Shown one piece after another: positions 1 through 8,036 of a stretch of DNA of 11,184 bases. Numbering within the stretch: position 1 is the first letter of the stretch; each line of letters opens with the position of its first letter. The translations under genes and the position numbers were made by a program. The notes beneath the pieces were generated by a model. The model was not told the origin of the DNA. It did no database searches and saw only the letters and a program-made list of their open reading frames with translations. This DNA comes from Verrucomicrobiota bacterium (GTDB taxonomy: Bacteria > Chlamydiota > Chlamydiia > Chlamydiales > Rhabdochlamydiaceae), in NCBI GenBank assembly GCA_903970455.1, contig CAJCIW010000152.1:1-11184 (forward strand), given 5' to 3'.

Positions 1-1307
<1,307 letters not shown>

Positions 1308-1310
1308 TCA

Positions 1311-1742
1311 TTGGGCAGGATTGTTGGAATTGATTATGGAAAAACCCGAATAGGGGTTGCGGTCTCGGATGAAAGGAGAATCATCGCGACGGCATTGGAA
1401 ACGATCAGGGCTTCGAAAAATCCCCTAGAGACTGCCAAAGAAATCGTTAAGGCCCTTTCCTCTTACAAAAATATCGATCTGGTCGTGATCGGCCTGCCGC
1501 TACATCTAAACGGAAAAGAAAGTGAAATGTCCCAAAGCGTGCGCGCTTTTGCCACGGTATTAGTAGAAGTACTTCCAGTCCCTCTTGTTTTTTGGGATGA
1601 ACGCCTCACCTCAGCGGGAGTTGAAAAAATGTTAAAGGGAATCGATATGTCCCGTAAAAAAAGGGCCCTTGTCAGCGATGCCCTCTCGGCCGTTTCGATT
1701 CTTCAAAATTATCTCGATTCTTTGGATAGGATTGGGCGCTGA
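1311..1742 (+). CDS. ruvX: RuvX/YqgF RNase H-fold nuclease (putative Holliday junction resolvase / pre-16S rRNA nuclease)
   Basis: This 143-residue protein matches the usual YqgF/RuvX length of about 140. The family has an RNase H-like fold and is linked to Holliday-junction resolution and to 5' maturation of 16S rRNA; which role applies here cannot be told from sequence. Visible motifs are GIDYGKTRIGVAVSD (residues 6-20, acidic Asp8), VIGLPLHLNG (59-68), WDERLTSAGVE (95-105, Glu97) and SDALSAVSILQNYLD (122-136, Asp123). These supply the three expected acidic residues. The start is TTG at 1311, because GRIVGIDYG is where the family begins and no ATG or GTG lies nearby in frame. The ribosome binding site is weak, so translation may be coupled to pyrG, which stops 3 bases upstream. 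This neighbour pair is also found in Chlamydia. Confidence 0.93.
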   Translation: MGRIVGIDYGKTRIGVAVSDERRIIATALETIRASKNPLETAKEIVKALSSYKNIDLVVIGLPLHLNGKESEMSQSVRAFATVLVEVLPVPLVFWDERLTSAGVEKMLKGIDMSRKKRALVSDALSAVSILQNYLDSLDRIGR

Positions 1743-1756
1743 AAAATCCAGCGCCC
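1734..1756. terminator. Hairpin spanning the ruvX stop codon
   Basis: A perfect 8-bp G+C-rich inverted repeat, GGGCGCTG (1734-1741) and CAGCGCCC (1749-1756), encloses a 7-base loop and covers the ruvX stop codon. It sits between convergent genes and could stop or slow transcription from either side. There is no T-run directly after it on either strand, so it is not a textbook intrinsic terminator and could instead protect the 3' end of the mRNA. Confidence 0.45.
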
Positions 1757-1776
1757 GAACAGGTTATGAACGGATC

Positions 1777-1800
1777 GATGAGAACTTCTCATTTTGTTTT
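1777..1800 (+). terminator. Weak intrinsic-terminator candidate after ruvX
   Basis: ATGAG (1778-1782) and CTCAT (1788-1792) can form a 5-bp stem with a 5-base loop, extendable by a G-T pair at 1777/1793. The T-rich stretch TTTTGTTTT (1792-1800) overlaps and follows the stem on the plus strand. This is the right polarity to end the pyrG-ruvX transcript just before the convergent gene that ends at 1806. The stem is short and only moderately stable. Confidence 0.4.
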
Positions 1801-1805
1801 GCTAG

Positions 1806-3509
1806 TCAAGAGCCTATCTCTTTAGGCAATCCCGAATTGAGCTTTTCGCAGTACTTCCTCAGAGCTTTGACAAGGGCATTCGCAGATTGAGTAGGTCGGA
1901 TCAGCCCATTCACCGGAGGATACAGTTCTCCTCGCGAAATGTTCTGCTTTTCCAATTGAGACAAAATCCGCTCGCATCCTTTTCCACTCAGCGACTTGTC
2001 TTCCAGCTTTTCAAACATTCTCCTGTAAAGCGACAAGAGGTCCTCTTTCGAAATCGGATACTCAAGTCTATTTAAGTCTAATCGAAACTGAACGATCTCA
2101 TTTTGATCAAGCTTCACATCGAGATGCCCATAAGTCTGAGAAGAGCGTCCTCTCAACCATCCATAATAGCCGCTCGATTGCTGGTCCATCGAAACACGCA
2201 CGTATTCGCCGCCTCGCATTGCATCAGGCTGAGGGAGGGGGCCACGGAAAAAGTAGTTGTAGACCTTCTTTGTCGTATCGACAATTGTCGAGCCATTATG
2301 CCACGCATAAGCTGCCGTGACGCCTACAGCCAAAGCAGAAATCGGTCCCAAAGAAGTTGCAGCGATACCTGTCCCTACACCCACAAAGAGATCGGAGGGA
2401 TCTAATTTCTTTAGGGCTTCCGCTTTTGCTTTCGTTAATTCGCTCGACATTTCATCAAGAAGAACCATCACCTCGTGGCTCCGTTCTTTCATCTCTTGAA
2501 GTTCTTTTTGGGTCTCTGCGATTTTTTCAGAGCATTCTTTCTTGTACTCAGCCTTTTCGGCCCCTGCTTTTAGAGCATTCTCAGCTGTTGTGACAACTTG
2601 CGTAATCGTTACAAAGGCTGCGTCCTTCAGCTCAGATGCTTTGGTAAGGGCCTGCATTGCCTCGGCAAATTTCTGATCGGCAGCTTCGAGTTGCTGCTTC
2701 CCTTCCGCACACACTCCACTTGCCGACCTTGCCGCTTCAACAAGAGCTTCCACTTTATTGATGACAGGGGTATTTTGATCGTTGTCATCGGCAATCTGCT
2801 GGATCCGCACAAAAAATTCTGCGGTTTTTTGATAGCTCTCCTTGGAGGATAAAATCGCATTTCTTGCTTGAGAAAAAAGGGTTAGGGCTTCCGCATAAGC
2901 GTTTTTCGCGGCAACCCCTTTTTCGTAAGCCTTCTGCTGATCCTCTCCGATCTCTTGAAGCGCTGTAAGATTTAGCCCTTTAATCTGATCGAGTTTGTTA
3001 TAGAGGGCATCGACGTCTTTTTTGATAAAATTGAGATTTTCTTCTACAGCCGTCATCGATTGCTGCTGCCCCTCTTCCAGGATTTTAACCATATTGACAT
3101 CAGCACTGACATCGCTGAGAAGCTGCTCAAGCTCCGACTTGTTCCCCGAGGTGCATTGATTATAGAGCTCGATGGCGCCCACTCCTACTCCGATCCCGCC
3201 CCCTATCAAATCTCCACTAAAGATCCGCAGAGCTCCCGCGCCAAGACTGAACACGGAACAGCCGAAGCGGGCGGGATTATCATGTGCATTCGCGGCTAAA
3301 GTGCCTACAAATTTAGCTCGGTGATAAATCTGTTGGGTGTGATCCAATAACGTCGATCCCATCCGACGGACTTCATCTTTCGAAATTGGTTTAACTTCTG
3401 CATGATTCGGGAAAAATTGTTGAACCAAACTTCTCGTAAGATTCCCTATGTTTAGGGTGTTTTCATTTTGCAATGTTTTATCTGTTAGTAAACCTGTTTT
3501 TGCTGACAT
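1806..3509 (-). CDS. Protein of unknown function: helical coiled-coil core between two Gly-rich hydrophobic segments; possible secreted effector
   Basis: I do not recognise a family for this 567-residue protein. ATG at 3509 is chosen as start because GGAGG lies 5 bases upstream; a TTG four codons earlier (3521) would overlap that site. Visible parts are a polar N-terminus (1-80, no Sec signal peptide); a glycine-rich hydrophobic segment, about 83-116, with LIGGGIGVGVGAIEL; an Ala/Glu/Lys/Gln-rich, mostly helical region, about 125-370, likely coiled coil; a second hydrophobic Gly/Ala segment, about 373-403 (LFVGVGTGIAATSLGPISAL); and a soluble C-terminal part (420-567) with GYYGWLRGRSS and a helical end. 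The protein interrupts the pyrG-ruvX-zwf order on the opposite strand and has its own promoter candidate. The architecture suggests a membrane-interacting secreted protein, such as a type III effector or an alpha-helical pore former. That is inference from shape only. Confidence 0.85.
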   Translation of the reverse strand: MSAKTGLLTDKTLQNENTLNIGNLTRSLVQQFFPNHAEVKPISKDEVRRMGSTLLDHTQQIYHRAKFVGTLAANAHDNPARFGCSVFSLGAGALRIFSGDLIGGGIGVGVGAIELYNQCTSGNKSELEQLLSDVSADVNMVKILEEGQQQSMTAVEENLNFIKKDVDALYNKLDQIKGLNLTALQEIGEDQQKAYEKGVAAKNAYAEALTLFSQARNAILSSKESYQKTAEFFVRIQQIADDNDQNTPVINKVEALVEAARSASGVCAEGKQQLEAADQKFAEAMQALTKASELKDAAFVTITQVVTTAENALKAGAEKAEYKKECSEKIAETQKELQEMKERSHEVMVLLDEMSSELTKAKAEALKKLDPSDLFVGVGTGIAATSLGPISALAVGVTAAYAWHNGSTIVDTTKKVYNYFFRGPLPQPDAMRGGEYVRVSMDQQSSGYYGWLRGRSSQTYGHLDVKLDQNEIVQFRLDLNRLEYPISKEDLLSLYRRMFEKLEDKSLSGKGCERILSQLEKQNISRGELYPPVNGLIRPTQSANALVKALRKYCEKLNSGLPKEIGS

Positions 3510-3514
3510 AGCAA

Positions 3515-3519
3515 CCTCC
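3515..3519 (-). promoter_or_regulatory. Strong Shine-Dalgarno site deciding the start of the 567-residue protein
   Basis: The minus strand reads GGAGG, then TTGCT, then ATG (3507-3509). This perfect site with 5-base spacing fixes the start at 3509 rather than at the upstream TTG at 3521. Confidence 0.8.
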
Positions 3520-3564
3520 AAAAACGAACACCCTAAGAGTTTGGGTCTGTTGAAATATTAAGTC

Positions 3565-3593
3565 AATATAAAGATATACCCAAGTTGACTCAA
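3565..3593 (-). promoter_or_regulatory. Sigma-70-type (chlamydial sigma-66) promoter candidate for the 567-residue gene
   Basis: On the minus strand, TTGAGT (plus 3588-3593, 4 of 6 to TTGACA) and TATATT (plus 3565-3570, 5 of 6 to TATAAT) are separated by exactly 17 bases. Transcription would start near 3558, leaving a leader of about 50 bases with the GGAGG site at its end. This is a pattern match only. Confidence 0.5.
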
Positions 3594-3605
3594 AAGTTGG
3601 GTATA
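3575..3605. repeat. 9-bp inverted repeat around the -35 element; possible operator
   Basis: TATACCCAA (3575-3583) and TTGGGTATA (3597-3605) form a perfect 9-bp inverted repeat with a 13-base spacer. The minus-strand -35 hexamer candidate (3588-3593) lies inside the spacer, and one arm falls in the -35/-10 spacer. A further TTGGGT half-site occurs at 3541-3546 in the predicted leader. The placement suits a repressor site, but no regulator gene is visible nearby. Confidence 0.4.
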
Positions 3606-3649
3606 GAACTTGAAATGGAGGAAAAATAATTTTGCGCTTGGAGCAAAAA

Positions 3650-3678
3650 TTGAGAGTGGTGTTTGATAGAAGTATAGA
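3650..3678 (+). promoter_or_regulatory. Promoter candidate for the zwf-opcA-pgl operon
   Basis: TTGAGA (3650-3655, 5 of 6 to TTGACA) and TATAGA (3673-3678, 4 of 6 to TATAAT) have a 17-base spacer. Transcription would begin near 3685, about 18 bases before the zwf ATG at 3703. Only a weak purine-rich ribosome site (AAGAG, 3689-3693) lies between. Confidence 0.4.
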
Positions 3679-3702
3679 TTCGAAGCTTAAGAGAAAACCC
3701 TC

Positions 3703-5247
3703 ATGCCTCAACCGACACCTCATCCTTTGGAAGAACCCGGCGTGTCCAACCGGTTCATTGAACCTTGCATCCTTGTCATCTTTGGTGCGACCGGCGATTT
3801 GACAGCCCGAAAACTATTCCCCGCCATTTACAATTTAGCAAGAGAGGGGCAGCTTCCATCGCAGTTTGCCTGTGTGGGTTTCGCCCGACGCGATAAAACG
3901 CATGAGCAATTCCGCGAAGAGATGCGCGAGGCCATCAACCTGTATTCCCGTGTGAAGCCGATCGATGAAGCGGTTTGGAAAAATTTTAAGGAACAGATTT
4001 TCTACCACCGCTCTGAATTTCATGAAAACGAAGGCTACGCGCGACTGCAAACTTTTCTAAATGAGCTCGACGGGAAGTTGGGAACCAAAGGAAATCGGGT
4101 CTTTTATCTTTCCACCCAGCCGAGTTTTTTTCCTGTGATCTGCGAAAATCTCGAAAAATCGGGGCTCATCTACGATCTCGACAAAACAAAAGAGAAATGG
4201 TCGCGCATCATCATTGAAAAACCATTTGGCCACGATCTCGATTCTGCGAAAGCGCTTCAAAAAGAACTTCTCCGCTTTTTGGACGAATCCCAGATCTATA
4301 GGATCGATCATTACCTCGGAAAAGAGAGTGTGCAGAACATCCTCGTGTTCCGCTTTGCCAATTCGTTGTTCGAATCTGTTTGGAACAATCGGCATGTCGA
4401 CCACGTTCAGATCACCGTGTCTGAAGATATTGGCATCGGGACTCGGGGCGCATTTTGGGAAGAAGCGGGACTCCTTCGCGACATTGTGCAAAACCACATG
4501 ATGCAGCTGCTTTCCCTTGTCGCCATGGAGCCCCCGGTCAACCTCTCCGCCTCGGCAATCCATGATGAAAAAGTCAAAGTGCTGGAAGCGATCCGCCCTT
4601 TGGAACAAGAAGATTTCGAGAAATGTGTGGTCAGGGGTCAATATGGGCCGGGCTACATCAACGGCCAGCCTGTAGCGGGATACCGCCAGGAGAAAAATGT
4701 CTCCCCAACCTCTAATATGGAAACATATGCAGCCTTGCGCTTATCCATTGATAATTGGCGCTGGTCAGATGTTCCTTTCTATCTTCGGGGAGGAAAGCGG
4801 CTCCCTAAACGTGCTACCGAGATCGCCATCGTGTTTAAAGATCCTCCAGGCGTTTTGTTTCAGCAGCCTCATAAACGGAACGAACCCAATGTTCTGTCGC
4901 TCCGTATCCAACCCGATGAAGGGACTGGCCTTAAGATCAATTGCAAGGTTCCAGGCCCTTCAAGTCCGGTCCAGCCGGTCAAGATGGACTTCCGCTACGG
5001 CTCCTACTTTGGAACCAGCCCCCCGGAAGCGTATGAGAGATTGATCCAGGATTGCATCCTTGGAGATATCACTCTTTTTGCCAGAGAAGACGAAGTCTTC
5101 AACTCGTGGCGCCTTCTGACACCGATCCTGAATGATTGGGCCTCAAAAAAAGCGGGTGATTTTCCCAACTACGCATCGGGAACATGGGGACCGAAAGCAG
5201 CCGAAGAAATGCTCGCGCGAGATAACCGGAAATGGAGGCTGATTTAA
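3703..5247 (+). CDS. zwf: Glucose-6-phosphate 1-dehydrogenase
   Basis: This 514-residue cytoplasmic enzyme oxidises glucose-6-phosphate to 6-phosphogluconolactone with NADP+, the entry step of the oxidative pentose phosphate pathway and a source of NADPH. The nucleotide-binding motif is IFGATGDLTARKLFPA (residues 26-41). EKPFGHD is at 172-178. The substrate-binding signature RIDHYLGKE is at 200-208, with His203 as the phosphate ligand by analogy to the Leuconostoc enzyme. The likely general base is His265 in DIVQNHMMQ. Length is typical of the family (about 480-520). ATG at 3703 leaves a short polar N-terminal extension before the Rossmann fold. The stop codon overlaps the next start by one base (TAATG), and the next two genes act on the same pathway, which supports an operon. 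Confidence 0.97.
   Translation: MPQPTPHPLEEPGVSNRFIEPCILVIFGATGDLTARKLFPAIYNLAREGQLPSQFACVGFARRDKTHEQFREEMREAINLYSRVKPIDEAVWKNFKEQIFYHRSEFHENEGYARLQTFLNELDGKLGTKGNRVFYLSTQPSFFPVICENLEKSGLIYDLDKTKEKWSRIIIEKPFGHDLDSAKALQKELLRFLDESQIYRIDHYLGKESVQNILVFRFANSLFESVWNNRHVDHVQITVSEDIGIGTRGAFWEEAGLLRDIVQNHMMQLLSLVAMEPPVNLSASAIHDEKVKVLEAIRPLEQEDFEKCVVRGQYGPGYINGQPVAGYRQEKNVSPTSNMETYAALRLSIDNWRWSDVPFYLRGGKRLPKRATEIAIVFKDPPGVLFQQPHKRNEPNVLSLRIQPDEGTGLKINCKVPGPSSPVQPVKMDFRYGSYFGTSPPEAYERLIQDCILGDITLFAREDEVFNSWRLLTPILNDWASKKAGDFPNYASGTWGPKAAEEMLARDNRKWRLI
5234..5238 (+). promoter_or_regulatory. Shine-Dalgarno site inside the zwf 3' end, setting the opcA start
   Basis: GGAGG at 5234-5238 lies 8 bases before the ATG at 5247. 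The alternative in-frame ATG at 5232 overlaps this site and would have none of its own, so the shorter protein is preferred. Confidence 0.7.
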
Positions 5248-6350
5248 TGTCCACCCTATCGACCCGCCCTGTTGCTCCCGCGGATATCCAAAATGAGCTC
5301 AATCGGATTTGGGAATCGTTAGAAACGACAAATGTCGCTCGGGCGTGTCTGTTCAATTTGATCTTCTACACGGAAAAAGGGCATCGCACCCCCTACATTC
5401 AAAGGCTTGCGCAAAAAGTTGTCGAAAAATTTCCTTCTCGTGTGATTTTTGTTTCGGTGGACAAAACGACAAACGCAGATTTCCTTAAGACCGAAGTATC
5501 CATCCTAAGCTCGAGCAAAGGGGAATTCGACGTTGCCTGCGACTACATCCAAATCGAGGCCGCCGGCACTCAACTCGAACGGGTTCCGTTTGTTCTTCTT
5601 CCCCATATTCTCCCCGATCTTCCAGTTTATTTACTATGGGCGGAAGACCCCAGCAAAAACGATCCTTTTAATGAACAGCTCGCCCAGCTTGCTGGAAGAT
5701 TGATCTTCGATTCCGAATCGACAGACAACCTGGCCCACTTTGCGAGCAGCCTTCTCAATCGCTATACTCAATCCCGATGTGATGTGGCGGACCTGAATTG
5801 GGCCAGGATCGAAAGCTGGCGCGAAATGTTATCTATGGCTTTTTACTCGGAAGACAACCTCGAGAAAATCCAGCAGGCGAAGCAAATCAAGATGGTCTAC
5901 AACGGTCAAGCAACACCCTTTTTCTGCCATACCGAAATCCAGGCTGTTTATTTGCAGGCTTGGCTTTCCTGTCAGCTCAAATGGCAGTTTCAAGACGTGC
6001 GCAAAAAGAATGGGGAAGTGCTCTTTTCTTATAAAAAAGAATCGGGGCCGATTGAAATTTCACTTTCTTCCACTCATTATGCAAATCTCCCTCCGGGACT
6101 CATTCTCGATGTCGACGTTTTAACATCTACAGACGATCACTTCAAATTTAACCGCAGTCTGGAACAGATGCACCAAATCGCCTATCAACATTCTACATTG
6201 AGCCGGTGCGACCTCCCCTCTTACTACATCTTTACGAAAGCCGAGTCGGGACATTCTCTGGTCAAAGAAATCTGCCATCGCGGTACCTCGGAACATTATT
6301 TGAAAGTCTTGAACCTCGTTAAAAATATGGATACATTAGGACAGTGTTAA
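5247..6350 (+). CDS. opcA: OpcA-like glucose-6-phosphate dehydrogenase assembly/regulatory protein
   Basis: This 367-residue protein lacks enzyme motifs that I know but carries the hallmarks of the OpcA family. Actinobacterial and cyanobacterial OpcA proteins bind G6PDH (Zwf) and promote its oligomerisation or redox-dependent activity. Visible signatures are LPDLPVYLLW (residues 122-131), RLIFDS (151-156) and DLNWARIESWREMLSMAF (182-199), the last matching the family's WaRltpWR pattern. The N-terminal half is alpha/beta, with RVIFVSVD at 65-72. The C-terminal third is more divergent. Its position between zwf and pgl strongly supports a role with G6PDH. The start at 5247 uses the TAATG overlap with zwf. 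As I recall the Chlamydia order, zwf and pgl are adjacent there, so this gene is either extra here or lost in Chlamydia. Function in this organism is inferred. Confidence 0.8.
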   Translation: MSTLSTRPVAPADIQNELNRIWESLETTNVARACLFNLIFYTEKGHRTPYIQRLAQKVVEKFPSRVIFVSVDKTTNADFLKTEVSILSSSKGEFDVACDYIQIEAAGTQLERVPFVLLPHILPDLPVYLLWAEDPSKNDPFNEQLAQLAGRLIFDSESTDNLAHFASSLLNRYTQSRCDVADLNWARIESWREMLSMAFYSEDNLEKIQQAKQIKMVYNGQATPFFCHTEIQAVYLQAWLSCQLKWQFQDVRKKNGEVLFSYKKESGPIEISLSSTHYANLPPGLILDVDVLTSTDDHFKFNRSLEQMHQIAYQHSTLSRCDLPSYYIFTKAESGHSLVKEICHRGTSEHYLKVLNLVKNMDTLGQC

Positions 6351-7123
6351 TTGAAAAATTACAGCCTAGAGCTTGGGATGAAAGAAGGGAGATCATCGTT
6401 CCCGGCGATTATTCGATGACATTGATCTTCTGCGTCGAGCATTTCGTCAATCTCTCGAAGCAAATGATCAAAGACCACGGCGCCTTTTTCGTTGCCCTTT
6501 CCGGAGGATCCACGCCTAAAGCCCTTTTTCAGCATCTTTCCTCCCCTCCCTATGATCACATGGTCGAATGGAACAAGGTTCATCTGTTTTGGAGCGATGA
6601 AAGGGCGGTCCCTCCCGATCACCCCGATAGCAATTATCTCATGGCTATGCAGGCAGGCTTAGAAAAAATGGCACTCCCCAAGGAACAGATCCACCGGATG
6701 CACGCGGAAGAGAAGATCGAGGAAAATGCTCTTGCTTATGAACAGGAGATCGCTGCGACTTTAAAAGGGAGACCTTTCGATTTCGTCATGCTCGGAATGG
6801 GAGAAGATGGGCATACCGCTTCTCTTTTCCCCTACACGGAAGGGCTTAATGCTGAAAAAAGATTGGTCATTGCTAACTATATACCCGAAAAAAAGATCTG
6901 GCGGATGAGTTTCACTTTCGACTGCATCAATCAAGCCAACCATATTGCCATTTATGTCCTGGGCGCCGGTAAAAAAGAAATGCTCGCGGAGGTTCTGCTT
7001 TCCCCCAATCAGTTCGAGCGGTATCCCATCCAGCGTGTGGGGACTTCTAACCACCGCGCTCTTTGGATCGCCGACGAAGCAGCCGCCCAACAACTCATCG
7101 CCAAAAAAGAACAACGGAAGTAA
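6344..7123 (+). CDS. pgl: 6-phosphogluconolactonase
   Basis: This 259-residue cytoplasmic enzyme hydrolyses 6-phosphogluconolactone to 6-phosphogluconate, directly after Zwf in the pathway. It is of the DevB/Pgl type, homologous to glucosamine-6-phosphate isomerases. Family motifs are ALSGGSTPKALF (residues 51-62), VHLFWSDERAVPPDHPDSNY (79-98) and the signature VMLGMGEDGHTASLFP (148-163), whose acidic and His residues form the active site. The start is GTG at 6344, overlapping the opcA stop by 7 bases, with only AGGA (6338-6341) close by, so translation is probably coupled to opcA. The stop TAA is 3 bases from the end of the convergent terC. This gene is called devB in Chlamydia annotations. 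Confidence 0.94.
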   Translation: MLIEKLQPRAWDERREIIVPGDYSMTLIFCVEHFVNLSKQMIKDHGAFFVALSGGSTPKALFQHLSSPPYDHMVEWNKVHLFWSDERAVPPDHPDSNYLMAMQAGLEKMALPKEQIHRMHAEEKIEENALAYEQEIAATLKGRPFDFVMLGMGEDGHTASLFPYTEGLNAEKRLVIANYIPEKKIWRMSFTFDCINQANHIAIYVLGAGKKEMLAEVLLSPNQFERYPIQRVGTSNHRALWIADEAAAQQLIAKKEQRK

Positions 7124-7126
7124 CCT

Positions 7127-7975
7127 CTATTTCTTTGCCACGGAAAAGAATGTGGTCGCTCCCAAAATGGCGATGATTACTCCTAACGAAACAGGAATCG
7201 AGATCGAATAGACATCTGCCAAAACCATTTTAAGCCCGACAAAGACCAAAATCGCCGCAAGCCCCACTTTGTAGTACTTCAATTTGCCCAAATTCGCCGC
7301 CAGGATAAAATAGAGAGAGCGCAACCCCAAAATCGCGAAGACGTTCGAAGTGTAGACGATAAAAGGATCTGTCGTAATGGCAAAAATCGCCGGAATCGAA
7401 TCGAGGGCAAAAAGAATGTCCGTCGTTTCGATCATCAACAGCACGATCACGATTGAGGAAGCTTTTCCCTTCGGTAAGATCTTCTTAAAAAATCGAAAAC
7501 TCCAAGATTTAGAGGGGTCTTCTTTCTGCTTTTGCAAGGCGAACTGGATCCCTGTAAAAATCAAAAAGCCTCCCAAAACAAATAAGATCCAGTGAAAGCG
7601 GCCAATCAAGCTGATTCCCGCCAAAATCAAACAGAGGCGGAATACAAGGGCTCCAAGAATCCCCCAAAAAAGAACTTTATGCTGCATTTCTTCAGAAACG
7701 CGAAAGTGGAGAAAGATCGTCAAAAAGACAAAGAGGTTGTCCACGCTCAACGATTTTTCAACGAGGTATCCCGCCAAGAACTGCATAGCACTTTCCGGGC
7801 CGGAGGAAAAATAAACAAAAATATTGAATAAGAGAGCCAGGGCGACCCAAAAAATGGTATGCACCCAGGATTCCCTAAGGGAAGGATTTTTTTTTCGGTG
7901 AAATAACCCCAAATCGAGGGTCAATAGCAATACGATCAAGGCGTTAAAACCGATCCAAAAATAAATTCCATGCAT
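7127..7975 (-). CDS. terC: TerC/Alx-family integral membrane protein
   Basis: This 282-residue inner-membrane protein belongs to the TerC family, which is linked to tellurite resistance and, for Alx and related bacterial members, to manganese export and metal handling of secreted proteins. About eight hydrophobic segments are visible, near residues 4-24, 37-57, 78-91, 102-122, 127-147, 171-195, 209-228 and 236-280 (the last probably two). Family signatures are VEKSLSVDNLFVF (72-84) and ETTDILFALDSIPAIFAIT (183-201) followed by NVFAILGLRSLYF (211-223). The acidic residues Asp79, Glu183, Asp186 and Asp192 are the conserved membrane-embedded ones expected to bind metal. The gene stands alone, facing pgl with a 3-base gap and diverging from tsaD. 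The ATG at 7975 has an AAAGGA-like stretch unusually close to it. Substrate cannot be assigned. Confidence 0.9.
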   Translation of the reverse strand: MHGIYFWIGFNALIVLLLTLDLGLFHRKKNPSLRESWVHTIFWVALALLFNIFVYFSSGPESAMQFLAGYLVEKSLSVDNLFVFLTIFLHFRVSEEMQHKVLFWGILGALVFRLCLILAGISLIGRFHWILFVLGGFLIFTGIQFALQKQKEDPSKSWSFRFFKKILPKGKASSIVIVLLMIETTDILFALDSIPAIFAITTDPFIVYTSNVFAILGLRSLYFILAANLGKLKYYKVGLAAILVFVGLKMVLADVYSISIPVSLGVIIAILGATTFFSVAKK

Positions 7976-8014
7976 ATCCTTTTTTATATAATTGAAAGTG
8001 CATAAAAAAGGATA
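7975..8014. repeat. Perfect 13-bp inverted repeat in the terC-tsaD divergent spacer
   Basis: TATCCTTTTTTAT (7975-7987) and ATAAAAAAGGATA (8002-8014) are perfect inverted copies with a 14-base spacer. The left arm carries the terC ribosome-binding region and the last base of its ATG complement. The repeat could be an operator shared by the divergent genes or a hairpin that hides the terC start in mRNA. A chance A/T-rich palindrome is also possible. Confidence 0.45.
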
Positions 8015-8018
8015 GAGA

Positions 8019-8027
8019 TGGGATAAT
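8019..8027 (+). promoter_or_regulatory. Extended -10 promoter candidate for tsaD
   Basis: TGGGATAAT contains the TGn extension (8019-8021) before GATAAT (8022-8027, 5 of 6 to TATAAT). The -35 position, 17 bases upstream, is poor (TGCATA). Transcription would start only about 3 bases before the tsaD ATG at 8037, implying an almost leaderless mRNA. No Shine-Dalgarno sequence is present in front of that ATG. Confidence 0.3.
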
Positions 8028-8036
8028 CACTCCCCT

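Noticed and set aside
2103..2852. Several plus-strand frames of 60-100 codons opposite the 567-residue gene
   Set aside because: The minus-strand frame is long and continuous with a strong ribosome site and promoter candidate. The short plus frames overlap one another in different phases, as shadows do.
3478..3723. 81-residue minus-strand frame across the divergent promoter region
   Set aside because: It covers the promoter candidates, the start of the 567-residue gene in another frame and the zwf start. It has no ribosome site or recognisable motif.
4057..4641. 194-residue open frame on the minus strand
   Set aside because: It is antisense to the middle of zwf, which has full family motifs in this stretch. 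The translation shows no recognisable domain and no ribosome site was found, so it is a shadow frame.
5232..5246. Earlier ATG for opcA
   Set aside because: It overlaps the GGAGG that suits the ATG at 5247 and has no ribosome site of its own.
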